Shown: one piece after another, positions 52,356 through 60,372 of the stretch
Position numbering within the stretch: the stretch's first letter is position 1
Layout: each line of letters opens with the position of its first letter
NCBI GenBank assembly: GCA_910585865.1
Contig: CAJUGO010000008.1
Location: forward strand, 12,965 to 76,964
Origin: an uncultured Ruminococcus sp.
GTDB taxonomy: Bacteria; Bacillota; Clostridia; Oscillospirales; Acutalibacteraceae
Length of the DNA: 64,000 nucleotides
Reading direction: 5' to 3'
Position numbers and translations under genes: made by a program
Notes under the pieces: generated by a model
The model's database searches: none
What the model saw: only the letters and a program-made list of their open reading frames with translations
Told to the model about the DNA's origin: nothing

Positions 52356-53555
52356 ATGATCGTTAGACCCCACTATTTAGATTTACTGAAAACCTACCGT
52401 GATGTGCCGTTGGTGAAAATCCTTGCAGGTATTCGCCGCTGCGGGAAATCCACGATTTTAGAAATGTTACAAGACGACTTGATAAAAAGCGGTGTTCCCG
52501 CCGACCACATTATCAGTATGCGCTATACCTCGGAAGATTTTGACGACGGTATGACCGATAAGGATATGTATAACGGCATCAAAGAGAAAATGACAGACAG
52601 TGAGCGTTACTATCTTCTGCTTGATGAAGTGCAGGAAATTACAGGCTGGGAAAAGGCTGTAAACAGTCTGCTTGAAAATGCCAACACAGACATCTATGTG
52701 ACCGGCTCCAATTCCAAGCTGATGTCAAGTGAAATATCCACCTACCTGACGGGACGGTATATTTCTATCCCTGTATTTACGCTCTCTTTTGCCGAGTATA
52801 TGGAGTTCAAAAAGGCAAGCAGACGTACACCGAAAGAATTGCTACCCGAATATATCCGCATGGGCGGCTTTCCTATCGTTGCGCTGAGTAATTTTGACGA
52901 GGGCGCAGCATATCAGATCGTCGAGGGCATTTATAATTCCGTTATCACCAGCGATATAACGAAACGGCACAATATTACGAACTTTGACTTGTTCAATCGT
53001 GTTGTGAAGTATATCGTTGAAAATGTCGGTAAGACTTTTTCCGCTAATGCTATCGTGAAGTTTCTGAAAAGCGAGGGGCGTTCTCTCTCGGTAGAATCGG
53101 TGTATAACTATCTGGAATGGCTGGAAAAAGCCTTTGTAATCTACCGATGCCAGCGGTACGATCTGCAAGGAAAATCTGTGCTGAAAACGCAGGAGAAATT
53201 CTATCTGGCAGACGCTTCTCTAAAATACTGCATGATGGGCTTTAATCCGAAATCCGTTGCTGCAATGCTCGAAAACATCGTGTACTTTGAGCTTCGCAGA
53301 AAAGGTTATGAGGTCTATATCGGCAAGAACGAAACGAAAGAAATTGACTTTGTGGCGGTACGGCGTGACGAGCGTATCTATGTGCAGGTGTGCCGCAATC
53401 TGCCGGAGGAATCCGACCGCGAAGTTGCCAATTTGCTTGAAATCAAAGATCACTACCCCAAGTATGTAGTAACGCTTGATGAACTCGCCGCAGGCAATAT
53501 CAACGGCGTAAAGATCGTACATTTGGCGGATTTTTTGTTGAGTGGTGAGTATTAA
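52356..53555 (+). CDS. AAA_14/DUF4143 family ATPase
   Basis: 399 aa. Walker A GIRRCGKST (about 26-34), Walker B YLLLDEVQE, sensor VTGSNSKLM, then the DUF4143 domain (YNYLEWLEKAFVIYRCQRYD) and a nuclease-like C-terminus (GYEVYIGKNETKEIDFVAV, with spaced E and D residues like a PD-(D/E)xK core). These proteins are common in mobile DNA and have no settled function. It has its own promoter and lies at the left edge of the AT-rich cargo. Confidence 0.82.
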   Translation: MIVRPHYLDLLKTYRDVPLVKILAGIRRCGKSTILEMLQDDLIKSGVPADHIISMRYTSEDFDDGMTDKDMYNGIKEKMTDSERYYLLLDEVQEITGWEKAVNSLLENANTDIYVTGSNSKLMSSEISTYLTGRYISIPVFTLSFAEYMEFKKASRRTPKELLPEYIRMGGFPIVALSNFDEGAAYQIVEGIYNSVITSDITKRHNITNFDLFNRVVKYIVENVGKTFSANAIVKFLKSEGRSLSVESVYNYLEWLEKAFVIYRCQRYDLQGKSVLKTQEKFYLADASLKYCMMGFNPKSVAAMLENIVYFELRRKGYEVYIGKNETKEIDFVAVRRDERIYVQVCRNLPEESDREVANLLEIKDHYPKYVVTLDELAAGNINGVKIVHLADFLLSGEY

Positions 53556-53598
53556 AAATACACAGTTCTTTTAATAATTACGATAAGTTTTACCAATT

Positions 53599-53647
53599 GT
53601 AATGTGACTTATTGTATGTTGATTTATTGTAGTCATTTGTGTATAAT
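53599..53647 (+). promoter_or_regulatory. Promoter and candidate operator of the methyltransferase/HEPN cassette
   Basis: TTGATT (53619-53624), 17-bp spacer, TATAAT (53642-53647). Two direct copies of TTATTGTA (53609-53616 and 53624-53631) overlap the -35 region, and TGACT/AGTCA form an inverted pair at 53605 and 53631. This resembles operators bound by XRE-type controller proteins in restriction-modification loci. Confidence 0.55.
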
Positions 53648-53665
53648 ATAATAGAGGTGTTATAT

Positions 53666-53902
53666 ATGGATGCGGTTCGAGTGTTTTCACATAATCTAAA
53701 GAAATATAGAAAAAAACTCGGTGTATCACAAGAAAAATTTGCAGATATGGCAGGTTTACATAGAACATATATTAGTGCCATTGAATGTGGCAAGCGAAGT
53801 ATTGCGCTTGATAATGTTCAGAAAATTGCAGATGCATTAGGCATAGAAACTTATCTTCTATTTATGGAAGATAGAAATCAAGATAGCAAAGAGGTGACAT
53901 AA
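53666..53902 (+). CDS. XRE-type helix-turn-helix regulator (controller-like)
   Basis: 78 aa, one HTH_3 domain: FSHNLKKYRKKLGVSQEKFADMAGLHRTYISAIECGKR. Size and position match controller (C) proteins that time methyltransferase and effector expression. The ATG at 53666 follows AGAGGTG; an in-frame ATG at 53639 overlaps the promoter. The methyltransferase ATG follows its stop directly. Confidence 0.85.
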   Translation: MDAVRVFSHNLKKYRKKLGVSQEKFADMAGLHRTYISAIECGKRSIALDNVQKIADALGIETYLLFMEDRNQDSKEVT

Positions 53903-54952
53903 ATGCCTGCTTCAGTTATAGATTTATTCTGCGGTATAGGTGGATTAACAAAGGGCTTAGAGTTATCAGGACTAAATGTATTGGCAGGCATTGATCTTGA
54001 TGAATCATGTCGATTTGCTTATGAGGCGAATAATAATGCTCATTTCATTTCTGGAGACGTAAATACAATCAATGTCGATGAATTAACTGCATTGTATCCG
54101 CAGGAAGATCTGCGCATTTTGGTAGGTTGCGCACCTTGTCAACCTTTTTCCAAATATACTCAGCGGTATCGTAAAGAAGGACATAAAGATGACAAATGGC
54201 GGTTATTATATTCATTTTCAGATTTAGTTGATGCCATTCATCCAAGTGTTGTTTCAATGGAAAATGTACCCGAACTTTCTAAAGAGAAAGTTTTTGATGA
54301 TTTTGTAAATCATCTTGAAAATGCGGGGTATAAGTGTTCTTGGAGTGTCGTATATTGTCCAGATTATGGTGTACCACAGCGAAGAAAAAGGCTTGTTCTT
54401 TTGGCCTCTTTATTAGGTAATATCGCTCTCATACCCCCACTATATGATGAAATGCATTATAGAACAGTTAGAGATGCAATTTCTCATTTGCCACCATTAC
54501 AGAATGGCGAATGTAATGCAGAAGATGTGATACACTGCTCTACCAAAATGACGGATTTAAATTTAAAAAGAATACGTCATTCCGTTCCCGGTGGCACGTG
54601 GAAAGACTGGACAAATGAATTACAGTTAAAATGTCATAAAAAGAGAACTGGAAAAAGTTATGGTGCCGTATATGGTCGAATGTGTTGGGATGAACCATCC
54701 CCGACTATTACAACACAATTTTATGGTTATGGAAATGGTCGGTTTGGACATCCAGAGCAAGATAGAGCTTTATCATACAGAGAAGGAGCCTTACTTCAAT
54801 CTTTTCCTGAAGATTATAGATTTGTCGAAGAAGGCGTTCCGTTTAATCGCAGAGAATTGGGGATTCACATTGGAAATGCGGTGCCGGTAGAACTTGGTAG
54901 GGCAATTGGAATGAGTATTCAGAATCATTTAAATGAAATGGAGGTTGATTAA
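53903..54952 (+). CDS. DNA (cytosine-5) methyltransferase of the cargo cassette
   Basis: 349 aa with all main m5C motifs: VIDLFCGIGGLTKGLE (SAM), GCAPCQPFS (catalytic Cys near 79), MENVPEL, QRRKRLVLLAS, the target-recognition region and IGNAVPVELG. It protects a specific DNA site by methylation. GAGGTGA precedes the ATG. It is followed one base later by the DUF262 gene. Codon use is AT-rich, unlike the second methyltransferase at 58568. No standard restriction endonuclease gene is beside it. Confidence 0.92.
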   Translation: MPASVIDLFCGIGGLTKGLELSGLNVLAGIDLDESCRFAYEANNNAHFISGDVNTINVDELTALYPQEDLRILVGCAPCQPFSKYTQRYRKEGHKDDKWRLLYSFSDLVDAIHPSVVSMENVPELSKEKVFDDFVNHLENAGYKCSWSVVYCPDYGVPQRRKRLVLLASLLGNIALIPPLYDEMHYRTVRDAISHLPPLQNGECNAEDVIHCSTKMTDLNLKRIRHSVPGGTWKDWTNELQLKCHKKRTGKSYGAVYGRMCWDEPSPTITTQFYGYGNGRFGHPEQDRALSYREGALLQSFPEDYRFVEEGVPFNRRELGIHIGNAVPVELGRAIGMSIQNHLNEMEVD

Positions 54953-54953
54953 C

Positions 54954-56009
54954 ATGGCGCTAACCATTACTCCCGAAAAAAGGCAAGCTGCGGAAGAACA
55001 GATTAAAGCATTGAGAAAAGAAATTGATTATGATACACGGGACTATGCAATTGATTTTTTGGTCCAACAATATCGAGAAAATGAATTTTATATTCCAGAC
55101 GAATATCAGCGTCAGTATATATGGGAAGATGCAAATAAGAATAGATTTATAGAATCAATATTACTAGGCTTGCCAATTCCATTTATGTTCTTCTCTGATA
55201 CCGATGATGGTAGATGTGAGATTATAGACGGAGCTCAACGAACACAAACCTTAGAGGAATTTATGAGTAATGAACTAGTTCTTTCTAATCTCAAAAAACT
55301 AACAGACCTTAATGGATTCACTTATGCCGATTTACCAGAGTATTTCAAAAGAAAGTTCAATAAGACTACCATGCGTATTATCGTCTTATCTGATGAAACG
55401 ACAATTGAAATTCGGCAAGAAATATTTAATCGAATAAATACAACGGGCATCCGTGCTAATCCGAGTGAGATTCGTAGAGGTAGTTATGCTGGACCGTTTA
55501 TGGATTTTCTCAAAGAATGTACAAAAAATCCGATCTTTATTAAAGTGTGTCCCGTTAGTGAAACATCGAAAAAACGCTATGATGATCTTGAACTTGTATT
55601 AAGATTTTTTGCATTCTTGAATAACTATAAAAATTTTACCCATCGAGTAGATGAGTTTTTAGATAAATATGTAGAGGATACTCAAGCTGGTTTTGATAAA
55701 GATTCATTCAAAAATGAATTTGATAATATGCTTGCATTTGTAGATAGATACTTTGAAAATGGATTTAGGAAAACAAAAACTTCAAAATCAACTCCTCGTG
55801 TTCGATTTGAAGCAATTGCTGTAGGGGTAGGATTGGCACTTAGAGAGAACCCAAGTTTAGTTCCGAAATCCATGGATTGGTTAGATGGTGACGAATTTAA
55901 AACGCATACTACTACACACGCAAGTAACTCTCCAGCACGCGTATCTGGTCGTGTTGAATATGTACGCAATATGTTGTTAGCAGGTGAAGATGATGCAAGC
56001 AACAATTGA
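54954..56009 (+). CDS. DUF262 (ParB/Srx-like) protein
   Basis: 351 aa. The DUF262 core reads YIPDEYQRQYIWEDANKNRF, LPIPFMFFSD and EIIDGAQRTQTL (near 90), followed by INTTGIRANPSEIRRG. DUF262 is a ParB/sulfiredoxin-like fold used in GmrSD-type and other defence enzymes for NTP-dependent nuclease function. The C-terminal half is helical, without an HNH partner domain. The ATG at 54954 follows GGAGG. It overlaps the HEPN gene by 17 bases. Confidence 0.85.
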   Translation: MALTITPEKRQAAEEQIKALRKEIDYDTRDYAIDFLVQQYRENEFYIPDEYQRQYIWEDANKNRFIESILLGLPIPFMFFSDTDDGRCEIIDGAQRTQTLEEFMSNELVLSNLKKLTDLNGFTYADLPEYFKRKFNKTTMRIIVLSDETTIEIRQEIFNRINTTGIRANPSEIRRGSYAGPFMDFLKECTKNPIFIKVCPVSETSKKRYDDLELVLRFFAFLNNYKNFTHRVDEFLDKYVEDTQAGFDKDSFKNEFDNMLAFVDRYFENGFRKTKTSKSTPRVRFEAIAVGVGLALRENPSLVPKSMDWLDGDEFKTHTTTHASNSPARVSGRVEYVRNMLLAGEDDASNN

Positions 56010-56682
56010 TACTTTTAATGATCGTATCAGCGAAATATCGCTTTATTATGAAGCCTTAAAATCTCTTTATGATACGAAAGCAGAACAAAATAATGGTCAA
56101 AAATATTATGACGATGATTTTTTGAAAATTCTAAAATCAAATGCCTTACTAATGATTTATAATCTTGTTGAATCTACAATTATGGGAGGAATTACAGAAA
56201 TCTATGATGATTTGCGTCAACATGGAGTAACATATCGTCAAGTTAGGCAAGAGATTCAAAACATTTGGTTTGTATTTAAGTTCAATCAGGTGTATGACAA
56301 AAATGCTCACTACAACTCGTACCGAGAAAAAGCAGTCGAAATAATAAATTCTATATTGACTGACGAAATTTTGACACTTGATCGGAAAGCTACCAATATT
56401 AGCGGGAATCTAGACGCCGAAAAAATTCGTCAAGTGTGTAATGAACATGGAATAACTTATCAGATTGATCCAAGTTGTAGAGGCGGAATAGTTCTTTCAG
56501 ATGTCAAAGAAAAACGTAATAATCTTGCGCATGGTACAATTTCGTTTGTTGAATGCGGGCGTGATTATACCATTGATGATTTAGAAAAAACCAAAGACCA
56601 AACGATACTCTTTTTGCGAGGTATACTTGCGGGTCTAAAGGATTATTACGATAGACAGTTATATTTACAGACTGCGCAATAA
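55993..56682 (+). CDS. HEPN-domain protein (MAE_28990/MAE_18760-like)
   Basis: 229 aa, all helical. The HEPN RNase motif RNNLAHG (R-x4-H, near 174-180) is present, as is the earlier LLMIYNLVESTIMGGITEIYDDL typical of the MAE_28990 family. HEPN proteins are often RNases in toxin and defence systems. The ATG at 55993 has AGGTGA five bases upstream; other ATG/GTG codons lie just before. Last gene of the cassette; a terminator follows. Confidence 0.84.
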   Translation: MQATIDTFNDRISEISLYYEALKSLYDTKAEQNNGQKYYDDDFLKILKSNALLMIYNLVESTIMGGITEIYDDLRQHGVTYRQVRQEIQNIWFVFKFNQVYDKNAHYNSYREKAVEIINSILTDEILTLDRKATNISGNLDAEKIRQVCNEHGITYQIDPSCRGGIVLSDVKEKRNNLAHGTISFVECGRDYTIDDLEKTKDQTILFLRGILAGLKDYYDRQLYLQTAQ

Positions 56683-56692
56683 ATTTAATACA

Positions 56693-56737
56693 TAGCCGAG
56701 AGGTTTTCTAAATGAAAGCCCCTCGGCTTTTTCTATT
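56693..56737 (+). terminator. Terminator of the methyltransferase/DUF262/HEPN cassette
   Basis: Stem AGCCGAGAGG/CCCCTCGGCT with one mismatch and a T5 run. It marks the return to GC-rich backbone sequence. Confidence 0.75.
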
Positions 56738-56758
56738 TCAGAATGGAGGTGAAAAAGT

Positions 56759-57727
56759 ATGCCATATATCCCGCCGGAGGTGGTGGAGAAAGCCCGTGAA
56801 ATGGACTTGCTGACCTATCTGAAAAGCTATGAGCCGCAGGAGCTTGTTCATTTCGGAGGAAACACCTACTGCACCCGTGAACACGACAGCTTGAAGATTT
56901 CAAACGGCAAATGGTGCTGGTTTTCCCGTGGGATCGGCGGTTATTCTGCGCTGGACTATCTAATCAAGGTCAAAGAAATGCCCTTTACGCAGGCGGTTGA
57001 AACGATTATGGGGAATGTTGCGGTATCGCCGCCGACCTATACCCCCGCGTCAAAGGAACAGAAGCCGAAAGTTTTGCTATTGCCAAAAGCGAACCGCTGC
57101 GCCACCCACGCCGTCGAATATCTGCACCGCAGAGGTATCGACTATGACCTGATAGATTTTTGTATCAGTACGGGTCGGTTGTATGAAAGCTATCCCTATT
57201 ATAATGTCGTGTTCGTCGGGCAGGATCGCTGCGGCAAACCCCGTTATGCCAATCTGCGCGGTATCGGCTCGGACTTTATCGGGGACGCAAACGGCAGCGA
57301 CAAGCATTATTCTTTTGGGATTCCCGCCGCCGTCGAAAGCGGCACGCTGAATCTATTTGAATCAGCGGTCGATCTGCTGTCCTACGGGACAATGCAAAAG
57401 CTGGACGGCAAGAACTGGCAAAGCGAAAATCTGCTTTCCCTTGCGGGTGTGTATAAGCCGAAAGCAAGGATTGAGGAAAGCAGTTTACCCGTCGCCCTTG
57501 TTCAGTATCTTGCAGATTATCCCCATATCCGCAAGGTGGTGTTACGACTCGATAACGACAATACGGGACGGATTGCCGCAGCGACAATCAAAACTTTGCT
57601 GTCAAAAAGATATGCGGTCGCGGTAGATATTCAGCCGCCCTCGCAAGGCAAGGATTACAACGATTGTTTGTGCCTGCGGCTCGGACTACCCATTACCAAA
57701 CGAAAGGAGCGAGCAAAGGAGCGATAA
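56759..57727 (+). CDS. DUF3991/Toprim primase-like protein
   Basis: 322 aa. The N-terminal part carries the DUF3991-like region (LLTYLKSYEPQELVHFGGNTYCTREHDSLKISNGKW), the middle VEYLHRRGIDYDLIDFC, and the C-terminal Toprim domain has NLFESAVDLLSY and VLRLDNDNTGR acidic motifs. It probably primes DNA synthesis after transfer. GGAGGTGA precedes the ATG. Typical of Tn1549-like elements. Confidence 0.86.
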   Translation: MPYIPPEVVEKAREMDLLTYLKSYEPQELVHFGGNTYCTREHDSLKISNGKWCWFSRGIGGYSALDYLIKVKEMPFTQAVETIMGNVAVSPPTYTPASKEQKPKVLLLPKANRCATHAVEYLHRRGIDYDLIDFCISTGRLYESYPYYNVVFVGQDRCGKPRYANLRGIGSDFIGDANGSDKHYSFGIPAAVESGTLNLFESAVDLLSYGTMQKLDGKNWQSENLLSLAGVYKPKARIEESSLPVALVQYLADYPHIRKVVLRLDNDNTGRIAAATIKTLLSKRYAVAVDIQPPSQGKDYNDCLCLRLGLPITKRKERAKER

Positions 57728-57730
57728 CAA

Positions 57731-58090
57731 ATGACAGAACTATTGAATACGTGTATGAGAATCCGGCATTTTCGTATTCTGCATGGTATGACGCAAAAGG
57801 CGTTAGGGATAGCGGTCGGTTTTCCGCAGGGCAGCGCCGATATACGAATCGCACAGTACGAATCCGGCGTAAGGACGCCGAAACAAAACCTGTTGTGCCA
57901 AATGGCAAAGGCACTCGGCGTTTCTCCCTCGACGCTTGCAGTTCCCCGTATAAAAGACAGCGACGAATTACGCTGTTTATTGATTGCGCTGGAGGACGAG
58001 TGCGGTATTAAGTTTTCTCCGCAATCCGATAATGCCAAAGCGATTTATGAATCATATGGAAAAGGAGCAAAAAACGATGAAAACCTATGA
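57731..58090 (+). CDS. XRE-type helix-turn-helix protein of the backbone
   Basis: 119 aa. The helix-turn-helix lies in RIRHFRILHGMTQKALGIAVGF and IRIAQYESGVRTPKQNLLCQMAKAL; the C-terminal helix region may dimerise. Likely a regulator of the transfer operon. It starts three bases after the DUF3991 gene. Confidence 0.78.
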   Translation: MTELLNTCMRIRHFRILHGMTQKALGIAVGFPQGSADIRIAQYESGVRTPKQNLLCQMAKALGVSPSTLAVPRIKDSDELRCLLIALEDECGIKFSPQSDNAKAIYESYGKGAKNDENL

Positions 58091-58271
58091 GGTCACGATT
58101 ACCGAAACCCTGCAAAAGACGGTTGAGGTGGAGGCAAATTCCCGTGAAGAAGCCGAAAGGCTGGTTGAGCAAAAATGGAACGACAGCGAATATATCCTCG
58201 ACGCCGATTTCTTTGTCGGAGTGGATTTTTCCGCAAGGACAAACGAGCGAAGCCGTGATTATGAACGATGA
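58077..58271 (+). CDS. DpnD/PcfM-like small protein
   Basis: 64 aa: MKTYEVTITETLQKTVEVEA then REEAERLVEQKWNDSEYIL, the DpnD/PcfM beta-alpha pattern. Role unknown; common in conjugative elements. AAAGGAG precedes the ATG at 58077, which lies inside the XRE gene's end. Confidence 0.75.
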   Translation: MKTYEVTITETLQKTVEVEANSREEAERLVEQKWNDSEYILDADFFVGVDFSARTNERSRDYER

Positions 58272-58350
58272 ATATATTTCGGTTGGTGGCAAAATGTTCG
58301 GCCTATGGGACGAACGCTATGCGATATACCAGCAAGCATCGCCTTTGTGA
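58261..58350 (+). CDS. 29-aa small ORF of the element
   Basis: MNDEYISVGGKMFGLWDERY then AIYQQASPL. It starts in the end of the DpnD-like gene; the ribosome site is weak. A hairpin (GCCTTTGTG/CACAAAGGC, 58341-58362) spans its stop and another (TCAGGGG/CCCCTGA, 58372-58388) follows. Possibly real. Confidence 0.4.
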   Translation: MNDEYISVGGKMFGLWDERYAIYQQASPL

Positions 58351-58457
58351 TACCACAAAGGCAAAAACTTGTCAGGGGTAGCCCCTGAAACCCTTAATCT
58401 GCTCGCCCCGCTACAAACGGAGAGCGATATTTTTATGCGCTGAAAGGAGGCGTATGT

Positions 58458-58571
58458 ATGAGCGAACTGCTCTTTTTTATCATTGGAACTATGCTCGGCG
58501 GTTGTATCGGTATTGTAACAATGTGCCTATTTCAAATTAACCGCCTGCGCGGAAAGGACGACGACAAATGA
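58458..58571 (+). CDS. DUF3789 small membrane protein
   Basis: 37 aa: MSELLFFIIGTMLGGCIGIV then TMCLFQINRLRGKDDDK. One membrane helix with the family's G-x2-G-G and TMCLF pattern. AAAGGAGG precedes it, and its stop overlaps the methyltransferase start (ATGA). Confidence 0.75.
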   Translation: MSELLFFIIGTMLGGCIGIVTMCLFQINRLRGKDDDK

Positions 58572-60046
58572 CCGAACATTTAACCTTTTTGGATTTTTTC
58601 AGCGGCGTGGGCGGTTTCCGCAAAGGCTTTGAGCTTTGCGGCATGGTTTGTAAAGGCCATTGCGAGATAGATAAATTCGCAGACCGCAGCTACCGCGCCA
58701 TACACGATATACAGGAGGACGAATGGTATGGAGAAGATATTACCAAAACCGAACCCACGGACCTGCCGAGGGTCAACCTCTGGGCAGGCGGATTCCCGTG
58801 TCAGGACATTTCTGTATCTGGCCGGCAAAGAGGGCTTGCAGGAAAACGAAGCTCTCTCTTTTTTGAAATCATTAGATTGCTCAAAGGCACGCCAGCCGAA
58901 GATAGACCCGAATGGCTTGTCCTTGAAAATGTTAAAAATCTGCTCTCCGTTAATCGGGGATGGGACTTTGCGACCGTTCTCAATTCGCTGGCCGAAATCG
59001 GCTATCATATCGAATACGGACTGCTTAATTCACGCTTCCACGGCGTTCCGCAAAACAGGGAGCGAATCTACCTTGTCGCTTATCGACATTTTAGAGCCGA
59101 CGGTGGACGAAAAATATTTCCTGTCGATGCTGGCGACGGCAAGACTCTTATACAGCTAATCGGCGGTACGCAGGGCAAGCGTGTTTACGACCCCGCAGGT
59201 ATAAGCTGCACGCTGATGAGCGAGGGCGGCGGCTTTGGCGGCAGGACGGGAATGTATTTTATCGACCTGTGCAAAGGCAATCCCAAGCTGACGGAAAACG
59301 CCCGCTGTATCAAAGCGAGGTATGACAGCGGGATCGGAAACCGCAGCGGCGATAATTCAGGCGTGCTATGTATGGGCGCAGACTGTCCCGACCGTACCGA
59401 CGAAACCGCGCTGATTCAGTTAAAACGAAGCGACCCGAAAATCCGGGAACAGGATTACACCAAATGCCTGATCGCAGGCTACAACAAAATCGGGGTAAGC
59501 AACCGGGGCGAAAGCTCCGGCGTTTTTTATGGCTGCCGCGCTGTACTGACCCCCGACCGTGAAAATAAAAGGCAGAACGGCCGCCGTTTCAAGGAGTGCG
59601 GCGAACCTGCTTTTTGTCTGAACACGCAGGACAAACACGGCGTTTATCTCTGCGCCTGTGATTCCTGCGAACACGCTCTGAAAATAAAGAACGCCACCGC
59701 CGCCGGATATGCCGAGGCAAAATGCGGCGACAGTATCAATCTTGCTTTCCCCGACAGTAATACCCGCCGCGGTCGTGTGGGTAAGGGCTGCGCGCAAACG
59801 CTTGATACTTCCTGCAATCAGGGCGTGCCGCTTGGCTGCGGACGAATCCGCAAGCTGACGCCCCGTGAGTGCTGGCGGCTGCAAGGCTTTTCCGATGATA
59901 TGTTTGATAAAGCGGCCGCCGTCAATTCCGACGCCCAGCTATATAAGCAGGCAGGCAACGGCGTGACGATTCCCGTTGTGTATGCGGTCGGCAAACGAAT
60001 CGTTGAAATTCAAGAGGAACTGAACAAGGAGGCGATAAAAATATGA
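58568..60046 (+). CDS. Orphan DNA (cytosine-5) methyltransferase of the element backbone
   Basis: 492 aa. TFLDFFSGVGGFRKGFE, GGFPCQDIS (catalytic Cys near 78), VLENVKNLLS, PQNRERIYLVA and QAGNGVTIPV give a complete m5C enzyme. A long variable region (about 210-430, containing several CxxC-like pairs) replaces a normal target-recognition part. No endonuclease is next to it; such orphan enzymes in Tn1549-like elements probably disguise incoming DNA from host restriction. It overlaps mobC by four bases. Confidence 0.9.
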   Translation: MTEHLTFLDFFSGVGGFRKGFELCGMVCKGHCEIDKFADRSYRAIHDIQEDEWYGEDITKTEPTDLPRVNLWAGGFPCQDISVSGRQRGLAGKRSSLFFEIIRLLKGTPAEDRPEWLVLENVKNLLSVNRGWDFATVLNSLAEIGYHIEYGLLNSRFHGVPQNRERIYLVAYRHFRADGGRKIFPVDAGDGKTLIQLIGGTQGKRVYDPAGISCTLMSEGGGFGGRTGMYFIDLCKGNPKLTENARCIKARYDSGIGNRSGDNSGVLCMGADCPDRTDETALIQLKRSDPKIREQDYTKCLIAGYNKIGVSNRGESSGVFYGCRAVLTPDRENKRQNGRRFKECGEPAFCLNTQDKHGVYLCACDSCEHALKIKNATAAGYAEAKCGDSINLAFPDSNTRRGRVGKGCAQTLDTSCNQGVPLGCGRIRKLTPRECWRLQGFSDDMFDKAAAVNSDAQLYKQAGNGVTIPVVYAVGKRIVEIQEELNKEAIKI

Positions 60047-60372
60047 GAAAACGCAATGTTCACATTCAATTCTGGCTCGACAAAAAGGAAGCCGAGGCGT
60101 TTCAAAAGAAAGTGAAGCGCAGCGGTCTTTCCCGTGAGGCGTATTTGCGGCACTTGGTAAATGGGCTTGAACCGCAGGATGCACCGCCGCCCGATTACTA
60201 CGCCATGATGAGGGAACTCCACGGGATCGGCAACAACCTGAATCAGATTGCCGTCAAAGCCCACACCCTGAATGTTCTCGATGTGCAGAGGTACGACGAG
60301 GCCTGCCGCAAGGTTGATACGGCTATCAAGAAAATCACCGAGGCGGTCATTTTGCCCCGCACGATGAAGTGA
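60043..60372 (+). CDS. mobC: MobC-like relaxosome accessory protein
   Basis: 109 aa. RNVHIQFWLDKKEAEAFQKKVKRSGLSREAYLRHLV is a ribbon-helix-helix, followed by the MobC region HGIGNNLNQIAVKAH. It binds oriT and helps the relaxase nick. Its stop overlaps the relaxase start by one base. Confidence 0.9.
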   Translation: MRKRNVHIQFWLDKKEAEAFQKKVKRSGLSREAYLRHLVNGLEPQDAPPPDYYAMMRELHGIGNNLNQIAVKAHTLNVLDVQRYDEACRKVDTAIKKITEAVILPRTMK

